Position numbers and translations under genes: made by a program
Assembly (NCBI RefSeq): GCF_020382885.2
Contig: NC_058504.1
Span: forward strand, 17,805,019 to 17,869,018
Direction of reading: 5' to 3'
Origin: Scatophagus argus
Lineage: Eukaryota; Chordata; Actinopteri; Scatophagidae
DNA: 64,000 bases
Notes under the pieces: generated by a model
The model's input: the letters and a program-made list of their open reading frames with translations, nothing else
What the model was told of the DNA's origin: nothing
The model's database searches: none
Shown: positions 1 through 42,521 of the stretch, piece after piece
Position numbering within the stretch: position 1 is the first letter of the stretch
Layout: every line of letters begins with the position of its first letter

Positions 1-2269
1 ATGCGTTTGTACATGTGAGTTTTGTGCTTGTGTCTGTTCAAATGAGTGAGAAGGCAGAGATTAAGAAGGAACGCGGCCCAAGTCAGACTGTCTCTCTTGT
101 TCTCCGTGTCTGTCAGTCGCATTCAATTTAGACCAGCTTTATTGGCATGGCATTTAATAAAGCCTTCCAATGCAGCTTGAAAACAGTAATTACGGCAATT
201 ATGATCCGAAAAGAAAATGCTTAAAATTGTAGCAACACAAAGCTAAATGCATCAATTTCAGAAGTTTCATTTTGGCTAAAATTACACCCTAAGAAAGTTA
301 GAAGTGTTGTTACAATGAGGGATGGTACTTGTAAAGAGAATGATAACAAGTGTCTCTCTTTGTCTCTGCCGTTCTTTCTCTCTCTCTCTCTGCCTCTCCT
401 GCTCTGGTGCTGCAAAGAAACCTGTTGATGGAGTATTAGCTTTTGTGCTCGTGTTGCTGAGGAGTAAGACTGCCATCTATTGGTCAACTTTTCACAGCCA
501 CCCACAGTAAGAAAAAAAAAACAGAAAGAGGAAAGAAAGATAAAAAAAAAAAAATCATTTGGGAAAACCGCACACATGTGCTGACCCACGCACAATGAAC
601 ACACATACACAATAAGATAACTATAGGGCTGCCTGATGTGTTCTTGGGGATGACCTAGATTGAGAGCACTGTCACAATAGACTCACTATTGCTTACTGTC
701 GCTTGCTGATTCAATAGGTAATCTTTCCATCGACTGCTCCCTGTGATACCATCTTTGCGTGTGCGTGCGCTTGCGTGTGTGCACGGATGCATGTCTGCGT
801 TATCTACAAGGAAGGACAGGCAGAGATAAGAAGAAAAGAGGAAAAAAAAGGGGGAGAATTGAAAGGAAAAGAGAGAGAGGAATGAAGGTCAGCGCGATGA
901 GAGAGGAGAGGGCAAGAGGTGGATGTAATAGAAAAGAGAGACGGGGGAGGAGGGACTCTGTAGTTCCTCTGCGTTCTCTCCCGCTCATGCTGTCTCTCTT
1001 GTTCTCTATACACACCCTCTTGAAAAATAAAAAAGAGCTGACAGTGGAGGCCGGGCAGCAGCCGAGGTGTCAGCGCTTTCCTTTGACCAGGAGCGAGGGA
1101 GGGAAGAAATAGGGAAAGAGAAGAAAACAGAAAAAGGAATAAACAAAGAAACAGAAACAGGGAGCCAGGCTTGGGACATCGGAGGTGAGAATGAGTCTGC
1201 CCCGGCAGCAATTCCTAAAGCCGCATCTCATTGTCTTGCAACTTTTACGCTTGCGATCCCTGTGTGTGTAATCCCTGGGCAAGTGGAGACAGAATTTGAC
1301 GAGAGGAAAACTGATTCCCAGGCTTCTGATGCAGGTGTTATAATGCTCATGTGGCGGGAACAAGGCCAATCCTGAAAGGCATGCAACACCTACATAATAC
1401 ATCAATCATGCATCCATGCCATGTGCATCCTGAATGCTCACGTTACTGTATTCATGTATGTGTACAGCGCTGCAGGTGCATCATGTCTTTTCTATCACTT
1501 TGACATGTTTTTCCTATTCAGAAGATTGTTGAAAAGAGCAGCAGAGATTAAAATAATCGTTTACAGCACTCAAAAGCATGGCTGTCACCCAAACATAAAA
1601 AATGACTGAAAACTTTTTTTTTCCTGTATAGTAAAAGAAGGGGCTATTTTTTTCCTCCTGTTTTTTTTTCTTACTCTCTCTTTGGAGACGTATGGCAGCA
1701 GGCTAAGGAGGGAAAAGAAACAGGGGGAGTAAAAAGCTGACAACGTGAAGACTGAACACACTCAGTCTTATACCACCAGCACACCCTAACACAACAGAGG
1801 ACAAAAGAAGAGGAGATGGGAAAGGAGTCATGAAGCAATCTCTTCAGAGACCAATCTGTCACTTGTTCTCTGTGAGATGGTGTAAAGGCTTCCAAATAAA
1901 AACACGAGATGCTGTCAGGTTGAGAAAAGATTGTGAGAGGTTGAGGTAAAGATAGGAATGAAAGAAGGTCCTTTATGGTTTTTAATTGTCTGTTTTGTAA
2001 CACCTGCCTCAGTTTTTGTGGTTTAGGTTACCTGCCACTTTGTGAACACTCTTTTTGATTGATATGCACTAACACAAGTACAAAAGCAGCTTTCTCTAAA
2101 AGCTCTGCACGGGCAGCTGAAAAAATGGCAGATTAGACATAGAGCATTGGCCTCCTGTATTTCTTTGCCTTGATGAGCTTTCAAGTGTGGCAATTCAAGT
2201 CAGTGAACACACATTCTTTTCCTCCATCCCACCTACCATTTTTTTCTCCTTCTGTCCCTTTGTGTACAG
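1..2269 (+). other. Teneurin intron (upstream part), no exon seen
   Basis: This is noncoding. It contains purine-rich low complexity (about 820-960 and 1080-1165) and short TG/CT runs. I looked for the transmembrane exon and did not find one, so the intron extends beyond the left edge. Confidence 0.6.
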
Positions 2270-34315
<32,046 letters not shown>

Positions 34316-35960
34316 CAGCCCACGTTAACTTGCTTGAAAGGCACTTTCACTTGTCTAGGTCCTGCTCCTTTTTCCTACCCAATATCCTAAACCCTACTCC
34401 TCTCAAAACCTATGGAGAATTAACCAACAAGCGGGGTTATTCGCAGAACGCTGCAGGGACTTTTGAAAAGAATGACTTATCAGAAAACATATTGTTAATT
34501 TTACTGCCACAGGCAAAAAATTTCAAGTTTGGTCAAATTGTTCTTTTTTTGAGAAAAAAAACTTTGAACAACTGAAAAGCACTGAAGAACTTTGAGAAAT
34601 GTTGCTTAATGAATAAGAAGATTCCCCTTTTTAAAAAAGATAGTGATATTTTCGCCCATATTTTTTGGGTCACACTGAGAGCGGCCGTGACAGCTACTCA
34701 GCACTCGGTGGAGTTGTACTGTGCTGGCTTCTGCACATGAAGGCTTTTCTGTCTCTAACAAACACTGAAGGCACAGGGACCAAAGTGGAGACAAACCCAA
34801 TCCAGAGGGCACCCATTACAACTACACTTTAACGGAGGACATCATAAACAGCGACAAACAATACAATGTTAAAGGTCGTCCAATACTATGAGTTGTCTCC
34901 CCGTCTCAGGCCTCCCTTCGTCCCACCATGGACCAGTCCTCTGCTGCTGAGGCTGCACACATCCAACCAAGCAACACAAAAGCTGTCCTTGAACAAATCC
35001 AAGCTGTTAATGGACTAGATAATAAACTTTTTAAAAAACAAGGTAAAAAAAAAAGTGATGGCTATATTTGTGGACAGTGGTATCACACAGCATTGTTTAT
35101 TTTGAAATGGGGAGAAGAATCATACTACTACATATGTGTCAGACTACGCTAAATTTCAGGATGTTGCGTATACTGTAGATGCCGTAGTTTTGTACGTTTC
35201 AGTCGCGGTAGAATTGTGAGACTTTCACCAAGGCACTTCTGTACAGAACGATGAAACACAACACTCACAGTCCAGAAAACATGCTATGTTATTATTTATT
35301 TTATTCTTTTTTTATTTATTTATTCTTAGTACTATACGACAATCATGAATGAGTCACCAGTTCTATTCCAAATGAACATTAACGGATGAGTTTATTTTCT
35401 TTTGTAAAATATGTAAGAAATGTTCATTTTGTTTTTGTATTAATTTCAGTTTGCTGCCAGGGCAAATAATAGTCACTCTCAAAAAGAATAATTTATGTAA
35501 TAAAGTGTTTTAAAAAAATACAGTTTATACTTTAAATAAAGTCTTTAAAACTGTGAATCTGTTTTTTCGAAATATATTTCGATGTACAGTGTATAGACCT
35601 ACCTTTATGCAGCACAGTAGAATATTGTCCAAAATATCAAGTTTTATATTTCTAAGAGGAAGTGGCTTGTAATGTGCTAAATCTTTAGCTGGTCTTACTA
35701 CTCTAGAGTTTTGTGGCACTCTAATATTCCATATCTACAATACCAATCCCCAGTTTGTTGTTTTTGACTGTTTTTTGTTTGGAAGCAGACATATTTCTGT
35801 CCTAGATCGCAACAGCAGTAGCAGTAATGGATCCCTCTCACTGTGAAGAGACTCGTGCTGGATGTCATAATGTACCAAATCAGTATTATCAAAGGATGAT
35901 TCTTATACATTCACTGAAACGAGACTCTTCTGAGAACCTTATCAATAAAACATAATTGTT
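34316..35960 (+). other. tenm3: Teneurin 3' UTR (extent uncertain)
   Basis: AT-rich sequence follows the stop. AATAAA hexamers at 35499-35504, 35535-35540 and 35944-35949 are the likely polyadenylation signals, giving a 3' UTR of about 1.2 to 1.65 kb. No open frame of note. Confidence 0.55.
35499..35504 (+). terminator. Candidate teneurin poly(A) signal
   Basis: AATAAA about 1.18 kb past the stop codon, with a second copy 36 bp on and a third at 35944-35949. Confidence 0.45.
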
Positions 35961-36555
35961 TACTTCAACTGAGCAATGTGTAGTTCACTTTCATCTCGTT
36001 TTTTGCGATTGCAGTTTTTTGATGTTCTTTTTACAGTAGCATCTTTCACCAGACTTGAATGGCATGCACTGCCATGCATTTCAACCCGATTTTTTAGTGT
36101 TGTTGATATAAGCATTTTTTTAGATTCCCTTATTTGTTAATACTGCATGAACCTCACATATGATGTACATTTTTTTTCTAAATATTCTGAAAAACGAAAC
36201 CGTAAATTTATGCAGTGTCCACGAACAACCACATACACCTACTGATTTCCTCTCTCCAAACGCTACTCACATTCCTGATCACACGCACATACACATATTT
36301 GATTGATGGACTACCAGGCGTGTATTGTCTCTGTGTCGAGAAGTATAAGAGGAATAGAGAGGAGTTGAAAAGATGCTGCAGAGAGAAAGAAGGAAAAAGA
36401 GAGGAAGAAAGCAATGAGCAATTCCTTTCCTGAACTTGTATAAAACCAACAGGTATGAATGAATGCATCTCGTCATCACCGACGCCGATTAGTCATTCAC
36501 AAGGAAGGAAACATTTAAAGCTTTTTACAACCAGCAGTGACTCATGACAGAGGTA
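35961..36555 (+). other. Intergenic spacer before the Tc1 element
   Basis: AT-rich sequence with T runs and a purine-rich patch near 36350-36415; nothing recognised. Confidence 0.5.
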
Positions 36556-37978
36556 CAATGCATCTGAAAAGTATTCACACCACTTCGCTTTTTCCACATT
36601 TTGTTATGTTACAGTCTCATTCCAAAATGGATTAAATTAAATTTTTCCCTCAAAACTCTACACAAAATACCTCACAATGACAAAGTGAAACAAGTTTGCT
36701 TGAATTGTTTGCAAATTTATTAAAAATGAAAAACAATGTACATAAGTATTCACACCCTTTGCCAAGACGCTCAAAATTGAGCTCAGGTGCATCATGTTTC
36801 CATTGATCATCCTTCAGAGGTTTCTACAACTTGAGTTGAGTCCACCTGTGGTAAATTCAGTTGATTGGGCATGATTTGGAAAGGCACACACCTGTCTATA
36901 TAAGCCCCACAGTTGACAGTGCATGTCAGAGCACAAACCAAGCGGTGAAGTCAAAGGAACTGTCTGTAGACCTCCGAGACAGGATTGAGACATGAATTTT
37001 TGCCTTTGACTCAATTTCTGCTGCATTAAAGGTCCCAAAAAGCACAGTGGCATCCATAATCCGTAAGTGGAAGAAGTGTGGAACTACCAGCACTCTTTCT
37101 AGAGCTGGCCGCCCAACTAAGCTGAGTGATCGGGGCCTGGAGTTTGCCAAAAGGCACCTGAAGGACTCTCAGACCACGAGAAACAAAATTCTCTGGTCTG
37201 ATGAAACAAAGATCGAACTCTTAGGCATGAATGACAAGTGTCATGTCTGGAGGAAACCAGGCACTGCTCATCACCTGGCCAATACCATTCCTACTGTGAA
37301 GCATGGTGGTGGTAGCATCATGCTGTGGGGATGTTTTGCATCAGCAGGAACTGGCACTAGCAAGGGTCAAAGGAAAGATGACTGCAACAATGTACAGAGA
37401 CATCCTTGTTGACAACCTGCTCCAGAGTACACTAGACCTCAGACTGGGGTGAAGGTTTATCTTCCAACAGGACAACGACCCTCAGCATACAGCCAACATC
37501 AAAATGGAGTGGCTTCAGGACAGCTCTGTGAATATCCTTGATTGGCCCAGCCAGAGCCCAGACTTGAACCCTACTGAGCATCTCTGGAGAGATCTGAAAA
37601 TGGCTGTGCACCGAAGCTCCCCATCCAACCTGATGGCGCTTGAGAGGTTCTGCATTGAAGAGTGGGGGAAACTGCCCAAAAATAAGTTTGCCAAGCTTAT
37701 AGGATTATACTCAAAAAGACTTGAGGCTGTAATTGCTGCCAAAGGGGCTTCAGCAAAGTATTGATCACAGGGTGTGAATACTTATGTACATCTTATATTT
37801 TTGTTTTTTATTTTTAATAAATTTTCAAAAAAATCAAGCAAACTTGTTTCACTTTGTCACTATGGGGTATTTTGTGTAGAATTCTGAGAGGAAAAAATGA
37901 ATTTAATCCATTTTGGAATAAGACTAACATGACAAAATGTGCAAAAAGCGAAGCAGTGCGTACTTTCTGGATGCACTG
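36556..37978 (+). mobile_element. Defective Tc1/mariner transposon, 1423 bp, flanked by TA
   Basis: The ends are inverted. CAATGCATC at the left matches CAGTGCATC read inward from the right, and TA lies outside both ends (36554-36555, 37979-37980), the Tc1 target duplication. The inverted repeats extend about 205 bp (to about 36762 and from about 37767), and both contain text such as CATTTTGTNATGTTA, TCCAAAATGGATTAAATT and CAAAGTGAAACAAGTTTGC. Between them lies a broken transposase. It is a typical fish Tc1-like copy, plainly inactive. Confidence 0.93.
36926..37764 (+). pseudogene. Broken Tc1 transposase
   Basis: Recognisable blocks are VPKSTVASIIRKWKKCGTT and RAGRPTKLSDRG (helix-turn-helix region), ILWSDETKIELLG and FQQDNDPQHTAN (first two catalytic Asp), SQSPDLNPTEHLWRDLKMAV (Glu of the D,D34E triad), and a terminal KGASAKY. 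The chain is broken. An early TGA follows DRI. About 60 residues are lost between SDRG and LEFAKRHLKD. A frame shift occurs near 37360, and a TGA follows LDLRLG. No functional enzyme is possible. Confidence 0.92.
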
Positions 37979-39166
37979 TAAGTGTGTTGCCAAGGTGCCA
38001 CGGTGACTAGCTGTTGGTCAACAGATAAAGTGACGTTAGCTGACCACTTATCATGAGCTGAAACCTGATAATATGACAAAGAACTGGTTAATAATTGGCC
38101 AATTTTTAAAAATGAACGTCACAGTAAAATGACTCAAAGTAAAAGTCTTGATAGGAGATCTCTCTCTTTTGATCAGCTAGGCTTATCTGAAGTCTGTTGA
38201 ATGCGCAGTAACACCTCTCTGCTCGCTTTAATCCATAAAGGTGTCAACTGTGCATATTGATTTTACATATTTAACAATGATGTTTAATTTTTCTCTCACA
38301 GCTTGTTCTACACTCCTGAACAGTTCCGGATGCATAGTTGGCACATGCCACAGCTTTAACACGCCTTGTATTTTAAACCTGACTTGACTTCACACACTTA
38401 AATCCTTAACTGTTCACATACTGGAAGATTTGGCATTTTTGCAGTCCCAGTTGCTGAAGCAATTTATTCATTAATCAATAAACAGACAGAAAATTAATGG
38501 GCAACCATTTTGATAACTGATTAAAATTTTAAGTAATTTTTGAGGCAGAAAAGCCTCAAAAATTTTGATGGTTTCAGGCTCACAACTGTGAGAATTTTCT
38601 GCTTCTCCTTTACGTTATATTAAAGTGAATATCTTTGTTGTTTCGGGCTCTTGGTCAGACTAATAAAACAGTTTAAAAGCATCACCTTTTGAGCTTTAAG
38701 ACTTGAAAGTTGACCATAATAGGCCGTTTTCACATTGGACATCTTCACTTGTCATAGTAAAGTACAAGTACCTCAAAATTGTTGTTAAGTACAGTATTTC
38801 AGTAAATGTTAGTTATTTTCAACTACTGCCTGTTAGTGTCAACAGCCAAGCAGTGCTTTAATTCTGAAGTTGGTCAAGGTTGGGGTTCACACCTATCAAA
38901 TAAATATAGTGGCATAAAAGGTGCAATAGTCCCATCTTTACTGTAGTACAACAACAGTAAAGCAGCATTGCTTTTGTGTAAAATACTGATAATGTATCAA
39001 GCACTGTGATATAAATTGGTAATTGGATCCAGCGCTGACAGCTGGGGTATACTGATCTATATCCCTTACTCTCTTTTAACCTCTCATACATCAGACACAC
39101 ACACATATGCTGCAACATCCATACTGAACACAAACAACAAAGCTGTTCATTTAATGGGAATACATT
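37979..39166 (+). other. Spacer between Tc1 and cystm1, partly repeat
   Basis: No gene seen. A dispersed fish repeat occupies about 38440-38760 (separate entry). The rest is AT-rich. Confidence 0.5.
38440..38760. repeat. Dispersed fish repeat fragment with hairpin
   Basis: The segment reads like a ubiquitous teleost repeat: CCATTTTGATAACTGATTAA, AAGTAATTTTTGAGGC, then TGAATATCTTTGTTGTTTCGG and GGTCAGACTAATAAAAC. Within it AATTTTTGAGGC (38535-38546) pairs with GCCTCAAAAATT (38553-38564) across a six-base loop. Family name and ends are not determined. Confidence 0.55.
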
Positions 39167-39172
39167 TTTATT
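39167..39172 (-). terminator. Candidate cystm1 poly(A) signal
   Basis: TTTATT on the plus strand is AATAAA for the minus-strand gene, about 880 bp past its stop. Other sites are possible. Confidence 0.35.
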
Positions 39173-39730
39173 GCGAGATTATCATCCAAAGCAAAATGGT
39201 ATCAGAGAGATCATTGGGATTCTTCGGTTAAGCCATCAAATATTTTTCATATTTTCATAGTTTTGTGCAAGGCATGTAATGAAAATAATATTGGAATAAT
39301 AATTTATATCACGTTCACCATGGAAATAAAAACATGTAGGCCATCAAATGTTAACAGTAATCAAACATAATCAATGCCTTCCTTAAAAATGCATTCCATG
39401 TATTGTCATATGATTTCACTTGAAGACAAACATCAGCAAAAACAGCTCCTGTGCAAATGAAAGGGATACATTTCAAGCATCAGCTTCATAAGAGCACCCT
39501 GTGGCTCATTGGCAGCCAGGGTCTTGGTGGCCTTTAGGATAAGGAGGGGCCAGAATAAGCGGTTGCTCTTAGCAATGGGGGGTTAAGGAGCGCTGAGATG
39601 ATTGAGAGGGTAGGCAGGGGTAGTATCTTACAGAGGTAATCATTATAAAGTGCCAAAGAGCTTCACACTAAATGAACCTGAGATTTAAATACACTCTATG
39701 TTTGTATGTGTCATTGTACATCTACCTTAG

Positions 39731-39750
39731 TGTGTGTGTGTGTGTGTGTG
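39731..39750 (+). repeat. (TG)10 microsatellite downstream of cystm1
   Basis: Ten TG units within the presumed cystm1 3' UTR. Confidence 0.95.
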
Positions 39751-40048
39751 CATCTGTACAGTCGCAGATTATAGTGAAGAGCCTGAGATTCAGGTTTGCT
39801 GTTGTTTAGAAGCTCAGCTACAAGCTGCTACAGAGTAGCCCTTGAACACGGTCTGTTAGCCAGTGCTGAGGGCCTCAAATCAAGATGCCCATATGCAATC
39901 AAGGCTTATAATTATAGACGAGCTTCAGACTTGCAGAGGAAATGGAAGGGAGCTTTCAAGGGAGTGCAAGGTTTCAGACAGATGGAAAACAGGGAGACGA
40001 TCGAGGCACAGAGATGGGGGCAATGGGAGTGAACAGTTGGAGAATATG

Positions 40049-40152
40049 TTATGTCAGCATGTCCCAAAGACAGCAGCAGCACAAAGCTGTCCAGCAGGCT
40101 GTCAGGCATGTGTCTCCTGTGTCATCTCTTCTCCTGTCCTCCACCACGTACA
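40049..40152 (-). CDS. cystm1: cystm1 coding exon 2 (CYSTM module and stop)
   Basis: Acceptor gactctccag, then 34 codons ending in TAA at 40051-40049. It encodes the whole Cys-rich membrane-anchoring tail. The intron to the upstream exon is about 2.1 kb. Confidence 0.94.
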
Positions 40153-42502
40153 CTGGAGAGTCAAAAAGAGAGAGAAAAGCAAGAGGACAGAAATAGAGTT
40201 GACAAAGACAAGATAGAGAAGAAGAGAAAGGAAGACAATTTAAAGAAAGCAATTAGTGGTTCCTTTTCTGAAATTGTTTAATATAAAACCAGAGATAATT
40301 CTAGAAGAATTAGAATTAGAATTGTAGAATTACACCGTCAAGTCTTCAGCAGGGAGTTCAACTGTAACCATGGCTGCTATGATTTTCCTCTAATTACGTT
40401 CATAAGGGAAGCACATCACCATGGTAATGCCATAGCAGCCCAGAGCCATGATCAGACAGCGTTACAGTTGAGTAACATCAGTACTGCTTCGTGGTATCAT
40501 TAGATCAATGAGACGAGCGCTTTCAGGACCACACACTTCCTTCCCCAACAAGGCATTTCCTTTTACTTCACCTTCAGCCACATATAAATTAGTGATATGA
40601 AAGGATTGCGTTAACCATTTGAGAACTTCACCAGCTGTTCCAGAGAAAATAAAAAACAAGTCAAACAACAGGTCTGAACAAACAGATCTCTCCTTCTCTG
40701 TGTTGGTGATAAATCATTCATGTGCAGCGAAACACTCATCTACCTTTTAACAACCTCGTGCAGTGACTCATGACACAAGTGACTGTGTTACCAAGGTGAC
40801 CAGTAGGGTAAAAGGCCACCATCATCCCAACAACCAGCGACTGCCGATATATTAGCCCCATGTGTGTGCATGGGGTGAGTCTCCACTCCTATAGTGATGA
40901 CTGAAGACTGGCTCTTGAAAGTGACCTGTTTGCTTCATTCACCTGCCACGAGCAAACCAGTTCATGAACACCTCTTATTGTTCTATGGCTTCAGCAAGAA
41001 AATGTGTGCGAGCAGCAAGTCTTATCTGTGTTTATCTGATTTTGGCTGAAACTGGATCATCTTTTCGTCAGAAAATAACATAATGATTTACGGAGTCTCC
41101 TCATGGACAGATAACTTCACTTGTTACAAATGAAACCGCCATTAGGTAGTTAGCACAGTCAGCGGTGCAGCTAACAGACCTGTCATCCAACTGCTCGAAC
41201 TGGGAGAGGAAGTGTTGGTGCCTCAAACTTCAGCATAACCAACAAACAGAAATCTGCAACAAGCTTAAAAAAATGTTGGGAAACCCTAGTATGCAGAGCT
41301 GTCTGAGCTTTTTGCTCAAAGGGACAACTTTTACATTCTTTGAAACTGACATTTTGCCATGATATGTTTGACAAACAATAAGGGAAAACATAATGGATCC
41401 TTGAATACATAAAGGTGTTATCTGTGTTCTCTGGGAGCTAGACTGTTCTTCACATAATATTTAGCAATGACATGCGTACTTTTTCTGTCACCATTTGTGC
41501 TATACTCTATTCTGGATGCTCAGATGGGAGGTGCTACAGCATTAACATGCATTTTATTTCATAAGGTAACCAAATTTATCCCATAGTAATGTGTCTAAGT
41601 GACTACTGGGGCCAACAATTTTTGAAACTGTTCCAGTATTGATCTTAATTGTGATCTTTTATTCTCCATTTTGAAAAGCCCTGTAGATTATGGAGACAGA
41701 CTTTTAATAACCAATTCATGTCTCAAATTTCACCATTAAAATCCAATATTGCATTAAAAATAGTTCTTTTTGTCAGAATCTGTTCATCTGCCATGCTGCT
41801 AGGCATAACTCTGTTTGTCTGTTGAGACTGTCGATGCAGCTCTATTCCCAGTTTACTGTCATATTAAAAAATGCAAAATGCAAAAATATTCAGTTTATTC
41901 CAGGTGCAAATGACACAATAAGAAAAAAATGTGACAAAAAGTGAATATTTTGGTCAAAAGTATTAATTCCTTTTGTATCTGAAGAGCCTCTCCATCACGT
42001 GTCAGTGTTACAGTTTCCCTGTGTATTTGGCCGGTTAATCTTTGCTACACTCATCTGACACTAACTGCTGAAGATTCTGAATTCCAGAGGATTCAAACCT
42101 TTCACAATACTTAACTTTACTTTTGCCACTTATTATTCAGGGCTTCGCTTCTCAAATCATCAGTGGTCTTCCAGCCATTCTGATACTATTATGAATACCA
42201 TACATATCCGCATCATTTGTGTGTTACCACTCACCTGTGTTTTTGGGACCTTCCCCATACATTTGTCCAGGAGGGGGTCCCCCTTGCCAGCCATATTGTG
42301 GTTGTCCAGGGTACGCTTGATAAGGAGGCTGTCCTGGGCCAGGATAGGGACCTCCAGGGCCCATTGGTCCAGGAGGGTAGTTAGGGTAAGCAGGATTAGG
42401 CTGTGCCATGTTCACCTGTGCAGGGTAACCCTGAGGTGGGACCTGGCCTGGGTAGCCTGGAGCAGTGGGGCCATTGTATGGAGGAGGCTGCTCAAAATTC
42501 AT
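40049..42502 (-). CDS. cystm1: Cysteine-rich transmembrane module protein 1 (CYSTM1)
   Basis: Two coding exons, 42502-42235 and 40152-40049 (minus strand), join in frame (ACA G|TG TAC) to give 122 residues. The first two thirds are Pro/Gly/Tyr/Gln-rich, starting MNFEQPPPYNGP and containing QPQYGWQGGPP. The end is the CYSTM module: VYVVEDRRRDDTGDTCLTAC, then WTALCCCCLWDMLT with six cysteines in the last 19 residues. This matches human CYSTM1 end to end as I recall it (about 97 residues). The extra length is in the Pro-rich part. CYSTM proteins are small tail-anchored membrane proteins of stress-related but poorly defined function. The PPPY near the start could bind WW domains (inference). Confidence 0.94.
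40153..42234 (-). other. cystm1 intron
   Basis: About 2.1 kb of AT-rich noncoding sequence; no repeat is clearly identifiable. Confidence 0.6.
42235..42502 (-). CDS. cystm1: cystm1 coding exon 1 (Pro-rich part)
   Basis: It starts at ATG 42502 and ends ACAG|gtgagtgg. Upstream of the ATG is an acceptor (ttgttattcag) giving an exon start at 42521, so at least one noncoding exon precedes it. It encodes the repetitive PGQ/PPY-type stretch. Confidence 0.93.
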
Positions 42503-42521
42503 CTTTGATTTGAAAAATCAC

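Noticed and set aside
804..1211. 135-codon minus-strand open frame rich in Leu, Phe and Ser
   Set aside because: It is the shadow of a purine-rich intron tract. The translation is low complexity with no recognisable domain.
37047..37764. Two open frames considered as a working transposase
   Set aside because: They are separated by a frame shift and a stop, and a large block of the DNA-binding/catalytic region is deleted.
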